From: Flavobacteriales bacterium
Lineage (GTDB): Bacteria; Bacteroidota; Bacteroidia; NS11-12g; UBA9320
Direction: 5' to 3'
Assembly: GCA_020635435.1 (NCBI GenBank)
Contig: JACJZU010000004.1
Span: 124,001 to 188,000, forward strand
DNA length: 64,000 nt
The notes beneath the pieces are model-generated. The model was not told the origin of the DNA and made no database searches. It saw only the letters and a list, made by a program, of their open reading frames with translations. Position numbers and translations under genes: made by a program. Each line of letters begins with the position of its first letter. The stretch's first letter is position 1. Of the stretch, positions 41,772-49,480 are shown in pieces.

Positions 41772-43184
41772 ATGAAACGAATACTGAAAACAACGATAAC
41801 CCTGATCGCAGTTGGTGTAAGCACCATTATCAGTGCGCAGCAAATTCCCCTCTACGGACAGTATTACTTCAACCGCTTCTTGTATAACCCGGCACTCACC
41901 GGTGAAAGTGGACGAACCGAGGCATACTTACAGGGACGCAGGCAATGGACAGCTTTGGAAGGCTATCAGACCAGGGCAATTACATTGAGTGGAACACCGA
42001 AGAGTACAAATGTTGGACTCGGATTGTACTACATCAACGATGTGAACAATCTGGCAAAATCGAATTCGGCATATGGAAACTATGCCTACAGGATCCCACT
42101 TACCGAAAAAAGCAAGCTCATGCTCGGATTCGCTCTGGGCGTTTACGATTACAGTTTCAATATGCAGAACATCGTACTGGCCGATCTGAACGACAATGCC
42201 GTGGCGCTTCTGAACAATGAATCGGGTCCGGCACTGGATGCATCGATTGGTGGGGCATACACCAACAGCGGTTTCATGATCGGTGTGGCATTCCCTCAGT
42301 TATTCAGCGGACCTGTGATCTACAAGGACAACTACATCAACAGTGTGGAACACAACCTCGAGAATCACTACACTGTAATGGCATCTTATGATATTCCCGT
42401 AGGGAAGGCCGCCAAACTTCAACCCCTTATCATGTATAAAGGAGTACGCGGAGTACCCGGACAAGTAGATGCCAATCTTGTTCTCGATTGGATGGACAAA
42501 GCCTGGCTTGGGATCGCGTACCGCGACCAATATGCTGTAACCGGGATGGCTGGTATAACCATCAGCAATTTGGTGCGATTGGGTTATTCATACGATTGGT
42601 CCATGAGCGATTACAGCACAGCATTGGGCGGGAGCCACGAACTCACATTCGGGATCGTGATGAATGCCAAAGATCAAAAACAGCAAACGGAAGAAATGCT
42701 TGCCGCACAAGCTGCCCGACAGAAAAAGCAAATGCAGGAAGTTGATAGTCTCATCGATGAACGTGATTCGCGAATTGAAAAACTGGAATGGGAAGTGAAG
42801 CGACTCGCCAATTCCCCGAACCGGGTAGATACCGTTGTTGTCGTTAAGAAGGAAGTAACCACCGTACAAGTGCCGTCGGGCAGTTCAGGTACTACGACCA
42901 CCCCTCGAACTACGCCGGAAACAAAACCCAAAACAACCGGAACTTCCGGAGGTGGGAATGGTAACTTCATGGTAGTTGCAGGTTCCTTCTCACAAGAGGA
43001 AAATGCCGATAAATTCGCTGCCGAGTTGCGCGGTAAAGGCATGACCACCTATACTTATTACGATGCCAGCCGACGATTGCACTATGTACACACCGGGCGC
43101 TTTGCAGACAAAGACGAGGCCCGGGCGTTTGCCAAGGCAAATTCAATTCCGGGGCTTACCCTGTGGGTTAAAACCCTGAATTAA
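41772..43184 (+). CDS. PorP/SprF family T9SS membrane protein with C-terminal SPOR domain
   Basis: 470 residues from the ATG at 41772, 20 bases after the cargo gene. Signal peptide MKRILKTTITLIAVGVSTIISAQ, then QIPLYGQYYFNRFLYNPALTGESG, the standard PorP/SprF opening, and a barrel to ~300. Beyond the usual family end there is a charged coiled coil (~301-350, KQQTEEMLAAQAARQKKQMQ...), a Pro/Thr-rich linker, and a SPOR domain (~395-470, NFMVVAGSFSQEENADKFA...YYDASRRLHYVHTGRFADKDEA). SPOR domains bind peptidoglycan lacking stem peptides, so this protein may tie an outer-membrane T9SS component to the cell wall. Confidence 0.9.
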   Translation: MKRILKTTITLIAVGVSTIISAQQIPLYGQYYFNRFLYNPALTGESGRTEAYLQGRRQWTALEGYQTRAITLSGTPKSTNVGLGLYYINDVNNLAKSNSAYGNYAYRIPLTEKSKLMLGFALGVYDYSFNMQNIVLADLNDNAVALLNNESGPALDASIGGAYTNSGFMIGVAFPQLFSGPVIYKDNYINSVEHNLENHYTVMASYDIPVGKAAKLQPLIMYKGVRGVPGQVDANLVLDWMDKAWLGIAYRDQYAVTGMAGITISNLVRLGYSYDWSMSDYSTALGGSHELTFGIVMNAKDQKQQTEEMLAAQAARQKKQMQEVDSLIDERDSRIEKLEWEVKRLANSPNRVDTVVVVKKEVTTVQVPSGSSGTTTTPRTTPETKPKTTGTSGGGNGNFMVVAGSFSQEENADKFAAELRGKGMTTYTYYDASRRLHYVHTGRFADKDEARAFAKANSIPGLTLWVKTLN

Positions 43185-43196
43185 TCGGAGCACGAC

Positions 43197-43805
43197 ATGA
43201 AGATAATCTGCGTGGGCCGCAACTTTGGCCGACATGCCTTGGAACTTGGAAATGAGATCCCCAAGGAACCTGTATTATTCATGAAGCCGGATTCGGCTTT
43301 AATGCGACCAACAGATAAATTCTACATCCCCGATTTCAGCACCAACATACACCACGAAGCTGAGATCGTGATCCGGATAGATCGAATCGGAAAACGTATT
43401 CAACGCAAATTCGCACGGAAGTATTTCTCCCAATTCAGTCTTGGCCTGGACTTTACAGCCCGCGACCTTCAGGATGAACTTAAGGCTGCCAAACTTCCAT
43501 GGGAGAAAGCGAAGGCCTTTGACCAAAGTGCGTATGTGGGAACCTGGCTTCAGGTAGACGATTACGATCTCAACAACCTTAATTTCAAACTCATGCGCAA
43601 CGATCAGGACGTTCAAATTGGCAATACCTCCGATATGTTGTTCAACATTGAGACCCTTGTAGAGGAAATCTCAAAATACTTCACCCTTAAGATCGGTGAC
43701 CTCTTGTTCACAGGAACACCGGCAGGGGTTGGGCCGGTATCCCACGGCGACACCCTCAACGGTTTCGTTGAGGGGAAACAAGTATTCAGCGTGGATATAC
43801 GCTGA
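43197..43805 (+). CDS. Fumarylacetoacetate hydrolase family protein
   Basis: 202 residues, the single-domain FAH form. MKIICVGRNFGRHALELGNEIPKEPVLFMKP, metal ligands in HHEAEIVIRI (E-x-E-type) and LGLDFTARDLQ, then DLLFTGTPAGVGPVSHGD. These enzymes hydrolyse or decarboxylate beta-keto acids such as acylpyruvates or oxaloacetate with Mg2+. The substrate is unknown. It is 12 bases after the PorP gene and convergent with the membrane protein gene. Confidence 0.92.
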   Translation: MKIICVGRNFGRHALELGNEIPKEPVLFMKPDSALMRPTDKFYIPDFSTNIHHEAEIVIRIDRIGKRIQRKFARKYFSQFSLGLDFTARDLQDELKAAKLPWEKAKAFDQSAYVGTWLQVDDYDLNNLNFKLMRNDQDVQIGNTSDMLFNIETLVEEISKYFTLKIGDLLFTGTPAGVGPVSHGDTLNGFVEGKQVFSVDIR

Positions 43806-43819
43806 GTTCATGATGCCGG

Positions 43820-44272
43820 CTACCAGACCAGATCGAGACGCGCAGCCTCCCACGGAATGCGCGAGAGAATAAACAAAAGAGCAGCACCGGTTGTAACCGC
43901 GATCTTCTTGAATTTCTGGCCGCTCTCCAAAGGTTTCTTTGCGATACTGTATGCGGCATGGATCAAAACGATCGCTAATAACATCGCCGCAATATGCTCA
44001 ACTGCCCAAAATCGAAGGTTCGAGTCTTTCATTGCAGCCCCAAAATCATTGAAGGCAGCTTTGGTGAGCGGACTGAAAACCAAATAGAGTAAGAATCCCA
44101 AAAGCAGATTCAGATCAGCAAGGATCATCAGAAAAAGCGCTTGTTTGCGATCGCCATTCACAAAATCCCGTTTATGCATCAAACCCGTAATGGATCGGAC
44201 GAACACATAGATCAGCAAACCCAGTAGTGCCCAGCGCAATATAGAATGTAAGGCAAGTATAGTTGTGTACAT
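43820..44272 (-). CDS. Small polytopic membrane protein (cytochrome b-like)
   Basis: 150 residues with four predicted membrane helices. The first is ALHSILRWALLGLLIYVFVRSI, the second LILADLNLLLGFLLYLVF-like, then RFWAVEHIAAMLLAIVLIHAAYSIA and a last GAALLFILSRIPW. His residues at the start of helix 1 (LHSILRW) and in helix 3 (VEHIAAM, IHAAY) suit heme coordination, and this family is often named cytochrome B in Bacteroidota. No biochemical role can be stated. A -7 element (TAGATTTG) lies at 44296-44289. Confidence 0.75.
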   Translation of the reverse strand: MYTTILALHSILRWALLGLLIYVFVRSITGLMHKRDFVNGDRKQALFLMILADLNLLLGFLLYLVFSPLTKAAFNDFGAAMKDSNLRFWAVEHIAAMLLAIVLIHAAYSIAKKPLESGQKFKKIAVTTGAALLFILSRIPWEAARLDLVW

Positions 44273-44288
44273 AGTTCAATTAGCTCCG

Positions 44289-44296
44289 CAAATCTA
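44289..44296 (-). promoter_or_regulatory. -7 promoter element of the 44272 membrane protein gene
   Basis: TAGATTTG on the minus strand is a perfect match to TAnnTTTG and lies 17 bases before the ATG. No -33 TTG is seen at the right distance. Confidence 0.35.
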
Positions 44297-44322
44297 ACAA
44301 GGCAAGCCGGATACAGTTCATG

Positions 44323-45297
44323 TCAATTTGAAAGTTCCAGCCTCAAGCCTTCCCGCGCGATCCTGAAACCGGCATCTTCAATCTGCTTAGCTGCACCAGA
44401 GTCCCACAAAACCGGATTGGTGTGGTTGAAATGGATGAAATGGATCTTTTGGCAGTGCTCCGGGCTTAGCTCCGAAAAACGCTTCATACTCTCTTCAATG
44501 AATGGATGCGGAATCTCATCCATATTTCTACCCGGAAGCTCACCCTCCCTGAAGAACGTACCATCCAGCAAGGCATAATCCACCCGTTCCAGAAACATCT
44601 CAATCGGAAGTTCCCAGCGCTCCCACTTATCAATATCCGGAATGAACAACAGCGATTTCGTTCCAGTGGTGATCATGTAACCCACTGTTTCGGAATACTC
44701 ATCCCTATGAGGAACGGAAATTGGCAAAACAGAAATGTCCGGCTTCAATGCAATCTCTTCCTGATCCCGAACTTCCTGAAGGTCAATCTGTTTCATACTC
44801 ACCAATTGATCCCAAGGCCCATTACTTTTCAGAAATTCTGCCATCCGCGACATCACATACACGGGAATACCCTTTGCCCCCATGCTTTCCCTCCCAAATT
44901 GCATCAATCCGCTATAGTGGCCAATATGTGCATGCGTAATAAATACACCCGAAGGTACCTTTCCGGAATTAAGCTCCGTGATCCGCGACCACTGACTTCG
45001 AATATCAGGTGTTGCCTCAAATAACCAGGCCGTCGTATCACGCTCATCTACCAGAGCCAAACTCACAACACGAGCCCCAACGCTATCTTTCAGTAGCAAC
45101 GAGGAACAGCAAGTCCTCCTGCAATCGATCTGTGGATAACCTGCATCTTGCGCAATACCGAGTACCTCAACATAAACCCCTTTTGACGTCATAGAGTCCG
45201 GCTCAATCTCCTGATCAACCTGTTTAATGGGTGCCGTACACGCATACGCCAGACAAATGATCAGAAAAGAAGAAACTGCCGAAATTGGGCCCTTCAT
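44323..45297 (-). CDS. MBL-fold metallo-hydrolase lipoprotein, PqqB-like
   Basis: 324 residues from the ATG at 45297 (MKGPISAVSSFLIICLAYACTAP), with a lipobox LAYAC. VLGIAQDAGYPQIDCRRTCC at the start of the mature part has the Cys cluster and Q-D-A-G-x-P-Q of the PqqB branch. The metal site THAHIGHYSG (HxHxGH-like) follows, then later SVPHRDEYSETVGYMI, LLFIPDIDKWERW, ALLDGTFF and HFNHTNPVLWD. There is no PQQ operon nearby, so PQQ synthesis is not implied. A periplasmic or surface hydrolase anchored by lipid is more likely. Confidence 0.85.
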   Translation of the reverse strand: MKGPISAVSSFLIICLAYACTAPIKQVDQEIEPDSMTSKGVYVEVLGIAQDAGYPQIDCRRTCCSSLLLKDSVGARVVSLALVDERDTTAWLFEATPDIRSQWSRITELNSGKVPSGVFITHAHIGHYSGLMQFGRESMGAKGIPVYVMSRMAEFLKSNGPWDQLVSMKQIDLQEVRDQEEIALKPDISVLPISVPHRDEYSETVGYMITTGTKSLLFIPDIDKWERWELPIEMFLERVDYALLDGTFFREGELPGRNMDEIPHPFIEESMKRFSELSPEHCQKIHFIHFNHTNPVLWDSGAAKQIEDAGFRIAREGLRLELSN

Positions 45298-45465
45298 AGG
45301 TTGCGCGCTGCTCATACCAAATCCGAATTTACACCCGTCAAGGCACATTTATAATCTTCTGCATACAGTTGGAGAAAACAATGCCCCGCTGAGTACACAT
45401 ACACCCTCGACCATGAATGCTTTGATTTCCAAAGTCACCAAATTCGATTAAAAATAATACGCACT

Positions 45466-45807
45466 ATGAAACAGCTACGTAACAAAGTACAATTGATCGG
45501 TCGTTTAGGACGCGATCCCGAAGTGAAAGAAATCAATGGTGGTAAAAAAATGGCAAAATGGAGCATCGCCACAGATGAAACCTACCGAAACACCGAAGGT
45601 GAGATCGTCAAAGAGACCCAATGGCACAATGTTGTTGCCTGGGGCAAATTAGCCGAGATCGCTGAAAAGTACCTCCACAAAGGTCAGGAGATCTGTGTTG
45701 AAGGCAAACTCTCCAATCGAAGCTACGAAGACAAATCCGGAGAGACGAAGTACGTTACCGAGGTAGTTGCGAGCGATGTACTTATGCTCGGCAAAAAAGC
45801 TTCCTGA
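45466..45807 (+). CDS. ssb: Single-stranded DNA-binding protein (short form)
   Basis: 113 residues, one OB fold: MKQLRNKVQLIGRLGRDPEVKEINGGKKMAKWSIATDETYRN, WHNVVAWGKLAEIAEKYLHKGQEICVEGKL, KSGETKYVTEVVASDVLMLGK. It stops right after the OB fold (KKAS) and lacks the acidic DDDIPF-type tail that recruits partners in housekeeping SSBs. It may therefore be an auxiliary SSB; a full-length one is expected elsewhere. Confidence 0.92.
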   Translation: MKQLRNKVQLIGRLGRDPEVKEINGGKKMAKWSIATDETYRNTEGEIVKETQWHNVVAWGKLAEIAEKYLHKGQEICVEGKLSNRSYEDKSGETKYVTEVVASDVLMLGKKAS

Positions 45808-45939
45808 AACGACCCACTTCCACTTGAGCAATTTCTGCGGGGCCTTCTGTTTCGTTACCCAAGGTTTTCCCCATCGAGACACATGTCCCCGCAGTATTCC
45901 CATCCATTCAACACAAATTCCTCTGCGCCTCCTCGAGCC

Positions 45940-46126
45940 CCCCATTGCGTCTCTGCGCCTCTGCGAGCCCCACGCCGCGCCTCTGCGCACTCCCCATTGC
46001 GTCTCTGCGCCTCTGCGAGCCCCACGCCGCGCCTCTGCGCACTCCCCTTTGCGTCTCTGCGTCTCTGCGAGCCCCACGCCGCGCCTCTGCGCACTCCCCT
46101 TTGCGTCTCTGCGTCTCTGCGAGCCC
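45940..46126. repeat. 52-bp GC-rich tandem repeat (3.6 units)
   Basis: Units start at 45940, 45992 and 46044; a fourth partial unit starts at 46096. Units 1 and 2 are identical; units 3 and 4 differ from them at few positions. The core is TCTCTGCGYCTCTGCGAGCC with repeated TCTGCG every ~9 bases, and degenerate flanks carry on from 45921 to 46198. It fills the convergent gap between ssb and rsfS (45808-46282). All frames are open only because the units lack stops; no protein is supported. Confidence 0.9.
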
Positions 46127-46282
46127 AGCTCTGCGTCTCTGCGCCTCTGCGCGCCCTCCTTCCGCGCCTCCGCGAGCCCCACGCCGCGCACAACAGTTCA
46201 CACCACAAGGAGTCCCAACTCCCCAAAACCAAATGCAAATTTCCCTTTGAAAAAAACTGCGTGAAACCGCAGTTCGAGGGGA

Positions 46283-46648
46283 TTAGTCAGGATAATTCGT
46301 AACTATCCCGTCCCCCCAAAGATCCTCGATCCCATAAAACTCACGCTTATCCTTCTTGAAAACGTGAACCACGACATTCACATAATCCAGAATGATCCAC
46401 TCTGCGTTCCGCATCCCCTCTTTGCTGAAAGGTTTCTCCCCACATTGAATTCTCACCTGATCCACCACTGAATCTGCGATAGCCTCCACCTGCCGATCGC
46501 TATCCCCATGACAGATCACAAAGAAATCCGCAACGGAAGCTCCAAGTTCCCGTAGATCGATCTTAACAATTTCCTTTGCTTTCTTCTCCTGCATACCATG
46601 AACGGCACATTCTGCTAAAGTTTCGGCTGATACAGGGGTTTTTGGCAT
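46283..46648 (-). CDS. rsfS: Ribosome silencing factor
   Basis: 121 residues from the ATG at 46648. RsfS/Iojap pattern: KKAKEIVKIDLRELGASVADFFVICHGDSDRQVEAIADSV, GMRNAEWIILDYVNVVVHVFKKDKREFYGIEDLWGDG, with the W-x-x-x-D-Y/H-V-x-F and Y-x-x-E-x-L-W-x-D elements. It binds ribosomal protein L14 and blocks subunit joining on starvation. It is divergent from birA with 62 bases between. Confidence 0.95.
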   Translation of the reverse strand: MPKTPVSAETLAECAVHGMQEKKAKEIVKIDLRELGASVADFFVICHGDSDRQVEAIADSVVDQVRIQCGEKPFSKEGMRNAEWIILDYVNVVVHVFKKDKREFYGIEDLWGDGIVTNYPD

Positions 46649-46710
46649 TGGCTTATTCCGTAATTTCGGCGCAAATAACGCGATTCTTTCCCATAAGTTC
46701 TCCTTCACAC

Positions 46711-47457
46711 ATGTCCGATCATGTTCCACGATATTTTTTGGAATCGGTAGACTCCACCAACGAGTGGGCAAAAAGAGCCATACAAAAAGGAGCATTCGAG
46801 GAGGGATGCATTTTTCAAACTGCCTTCCAGGAAGCGGGAAAAGGGCAGTTGAACCGGTCCTGGCAGAGTCGTGTCGGACAAAATGCGCTGTTCAGCATCG
46901 TACTTCAACCCGATTTCCTCCCATTGTCGCATTATGCCTACTTGAATTTTACGGTGAGTTTGGCATGCCGTGCTGTGTGTTCATCGTATGTGCCGGCCGG
47001 AGATGTGCGTTTGAAGTGGCCCAATGATATCATCATTCAAGGGAGCAAAGTAGGAGGGATCCTGATCGAGAATACCGTGATCGCAAACAGGCGGATCAGT
47101 ATAGTGGGAATTGGGATCAATGTCAATCAGTCCCAATTTCCGGGGAGTTTGCCAAATGCAACCAGTTTGTACCTTCAGAGTGGAAACCGCATCGCGGTGG
47201 ATGAGGTTGTATTCCGGATCCAGCGGGAATTGATGAGGGGATATGCCCTGCTTCGGGAGCGGGATAACATGCAGGTCATACAGGAGAATTACATTGCGGC
47301 CCTTCATAAACTGCACGCTGATATAAATTTTCAATACGATGGTAAATCATGCTCGGGTAAATTGGTGGGAGTTGACGAACTTGGAAGAGTGCGCATATTC
47401 GCCGGAGGGCAGACCCGGGTATTCCGACATGGTGAAATACAAGTAGAATGGATCTGA
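46711..47457 (+). CDS. birA: Biotin--[acetyl-CoA-carboxylase] ligase
   Basis: 248 residues from the ATG at 46711 (MSDHVPRYFLESVDSTNEWAKR); earlier in-frame starts would overlap rsfS. Motifs: ESVDSTN, QEAGKGQLNRSWQS (biotinoyl-AMP loop, in the GRGQ position), KWPNDIIIQGSKVGGILIE, and a C-terminal small domain (GKSCSGKLVGVDELGRVRIF). There is no N-terminal DNA-binding domain, so it is a ligase only and not a repressor. It overlaps coaX by 10 bases. Confidence 0.95.
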   Translation: MSDHVPRYFLESVDSTNEWAKRAIQKGAFEEGCIFQTAFQEAGKGQLNRSWQSRVGQNALFSIVLQPDFLPLSHYAYLNFTVSLACRAVCSSYVPAGDVRLKWPNDIIIQGSKVGGILIENTVIANRRISIVGIGINVNQSQFPGSLPNATSLYLQSGNRIAVDEVVFRIQRELMRGYALLRERDNMQVIQENYIAALHKLHADINFQYDGKSCSGKLVGVDELGRVRIFAGGQTRVFRHGEIQVEWI

Positions 47458-48167
47458 TCATAGACATAGGAAACTCCCGTACCAAACTCGGGATCTTCGT
47501 GAATTCCGGAATTCAAACAGTTGAACGATACGTGAACGACGATCAGAACCTGATCGCAAAATTGAGGACTTTGGAGGCCGACCGAACAATTGTGAGCAGT
47601 GTGAGGGGCTGGTCGTCGGAATTTGCATCGGCTATCCGATCGGTAAAGCCGGTTCTTTATCTCGATCACACAACACCTATTCCTGTTCGCAACAGCTATG
47701 GCAGTCCGGACACATTGGGTAAAGACCGTTTGGCGGCCGTTGTGGGAGCGGCATTTCTTCACCCGAATGCCAACTGTTTGGCCATTGATGCAGGTACATG
47801 CATTACTTATGACCTCATCACCGCGGAATGTGAATATCTGGGGGGCAACATCAGTCCGGGACTGGAAATGCGGGCAAAGGCCATGCATGAGTTCACCGGG
47901 GCGCTTCCATTGGTGCGTGATTACGACGAGCAGGATCTGATCGGCAGAACAACACAGCAGGCGATCAGTTCAGGCATACTGAACGGCCTGATCCGTGAAG
48001 TGAACGGAACGATTGAGGCCTATCGGGAACAATATCCCGACCTTAAAGTGATACTCTGCGGCGGAGAAGCCCGTTATTTGGTCAATCAGCTCAAAGGTGA
48101 GATATTCGCGAACCGAAATTTAGTGCTGATCGGCCTACATAAAATTCTGCAACATAATGATAATTAG
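47448..48167 (+). CDS. coaX: Type III pantothenate kinase
   Basis: 239 residues of the ASKHA fold: phosphate motif IDIGNSRTKLGIF near the start, SPDTLGKDRLAAVVGAA in the middle, the adenosine-type motif AIDAGTCITYDLI, GGNISPGLEMRAKAMHEFT and a late GLIREVNGTIEAYREQ...ILCGGEA. It performs the first step of CoA synthesis from pantothenate. It overlaps birA and the next gene (48157) by ~10 bases each, giving tight translational coupling. Confidence 0.96.
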   Translation: MDLIIDIGNSRTKLGIFVNSGIQTVERYVNDDQNLIAKLRTLEADRTIVSSVRGWSSEFASAIRSVKPVLYLDHTTPIPVRNSYGSPDTLGKDRLAAVVGAAFLHPNANCLAIDAGTCITYDLITAECEYLGGNISPGLEMRAKAMHEFTGALPLVRDYDEQDLIGRTTQQAISSGILNGLIREVNGTIEAYREQYPDLKVILCGGEARYLVNQLKGEIFANRNLVLIGLHKILQHNDN

Positions 48168-49479
48168 AAGACCGGTAATATCCCTCTTCTTGTGTTTCCT
48201 CTCCCTTACGGTCTTCGGTCAGCGCAATGCCCTATCACCTTATACCTTTTCCGGGATCGGACAATTAACGCCTCGTGTATTTGCCGAGCAGGCATTCATG
48301 GGTAACATCTCAGGGACTCTCGGTGATGAATCCAACTTCGCGTTGCTCAATCCTGCCACAACTGCACATCTGCGATATACTTCCATGATGATGGGGGTGA
48401 ATTACGAACTGGTGAAGCAGGAAACGGCCACGGAATCGCAGCGATTCGACAACGGGAAGTTGAACTACTTCGCCCTGGGAATTCCATTGAGAGACAATGG
48501 GGGCCTCGGTTTCAACGTAGGGCTCACCCCACTCTCCGAAGTCGGTTATTTCCTCCAAAACCAGCAATTGGAGGACTCCGTGGATGTTTTGAACACATTT
48601 GAAGGAACCGGTGGACTCAATGCATTCAACTTTGGTTTGGGCGTACGCGTATTACCGGGACTGGCTGTTGGGGTGAATGCCGATTTCATATTCGGCAACA
48701 TCGTGAACATCCGCGACAAGCAATTCATCGACAATACCAATATCTTCAATTACAGCGACCGCATCGATGCGACTTATACAGGACTCAAATGGAATCTTGG
48801 TGTTCAGTATACTAGTCAGAATAAAGGAGCGGTTCGACATCGCCTTGCCGCAACATTTTCTCCGGAAAGTGATCTGAATGCGTTGTCCGACCGTTTGGTT
48901 ACCAGTTACAACAGCAAAGGGAATACGGCCTTTTTGATCGATTCGGTCTTGTATGAGCCGGAGTATGAACAAACCCTTCGATTACCGGTTGCCTTTTCAT
49001 TGGGCTATGGGATCGGCAATTGGGAGAAATGGCTGGTATCGGTTGAATACAGCTCCAAAGCGTATTCAAACTTCAGGGACATACGTGGAGGCCTGAATTA
49101 TCGCGATCATAAGATGATGAGTTTTGGGGGGTATTTTCAGCCGAGAACGGTCGACGAGGTGAATCGTGTGCGGAATGTGTCCGATCTATTTCAGGTGGTG
49201 CGTTGGTATGCCGGAGTGTCCTATACGAATTTGTACCTCGATCAGTTCGAAGAGCCGGTCAATGAGCTTGGCATAGGATTTGGCCTTGGATTACCGGTGA
49301 TACGAAAGTACCGTACGCCCGATGGACAAAGCCTCAAGATCGTTTCCCGGGTTAACCTGGGAGTAGAATACAAGGAACGGGGCACTATATCATCGGGTAT
49401 GTTGAGGGAACAATTTACCGAAATACGGGTTGGAGTATCATTCAGTGATAAGTGGTTTATAACAAGAAAGTATCAATAA
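48157..49479 (+). CDS. Outer-membrane beta-barrel protein (conserved Bacteroidota family)
   Basis: 440 residues with a signal peptide (MIIRRPVISLFLCFLSLTVFGQ). RNALSPYTFSGIGQLTPRVFAEQAFMGN and NFALLNPATTAHLRYTSMMMGVNYE are of the FadL/OmpP1-like opening style, with PLRDNGGLGFNVGLTPLS, alternating strands, and a final VGVSFSDKWFITRKYQ. It is predicted to span the outer membrane. The neighbouring TPR and LptC genes make an envelope or LPS-related function plausible, not proven. It overlaps coaX. Confidence 0.78.
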   Translation: MIIRRPVISLFLCFLSLTVFGQRNALSPYTFSGIGQLTPRVFAEQAFMGNISGTLGDESNFALLNPATTAHLRYTSMMMGVNYELVKQETATESQRFDNGKLNYFALGIPLRDNGGLGFNVGLTPLSEVGYFLQNQQLEDSVDVLNTFEGTGGLNAFNFGLGVRVLPGLAVGVNADFIFGNIVNIRDKQFIDNTNIFNYSDRIDATYTGLKWNLGVQYTSQNKGAVRHRLAATFSPESDLNALSDRLVTSYNSKGNTAFLIDSVLYEPEYEQTLRLPVAFSLGYGIGNWEKWLVSVEYSSKAYSNFRDIRGGLNYRDHKMMSFGGYFQPRTVDEVNRVRNVSDLFQVVRWYAGVSYTNLYLDQFEEPVNELGIGFGLGLPVIRKYRTPDGQSLKIVSRVNLGVEYKERGTISSGMLREQFTEIRVGVSFSDKWFITRKYQ

Positions 49480-49480
49480 A

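Noticed and set aside
45883..46302. Long overlapping frames on both strands between ssb and rsfS
   Set aside because: They exist because the 52-bp GC-rich repeat lacks stop codons in several frames; composition is pure repeat and no frame starts with a sensible N-terminus.
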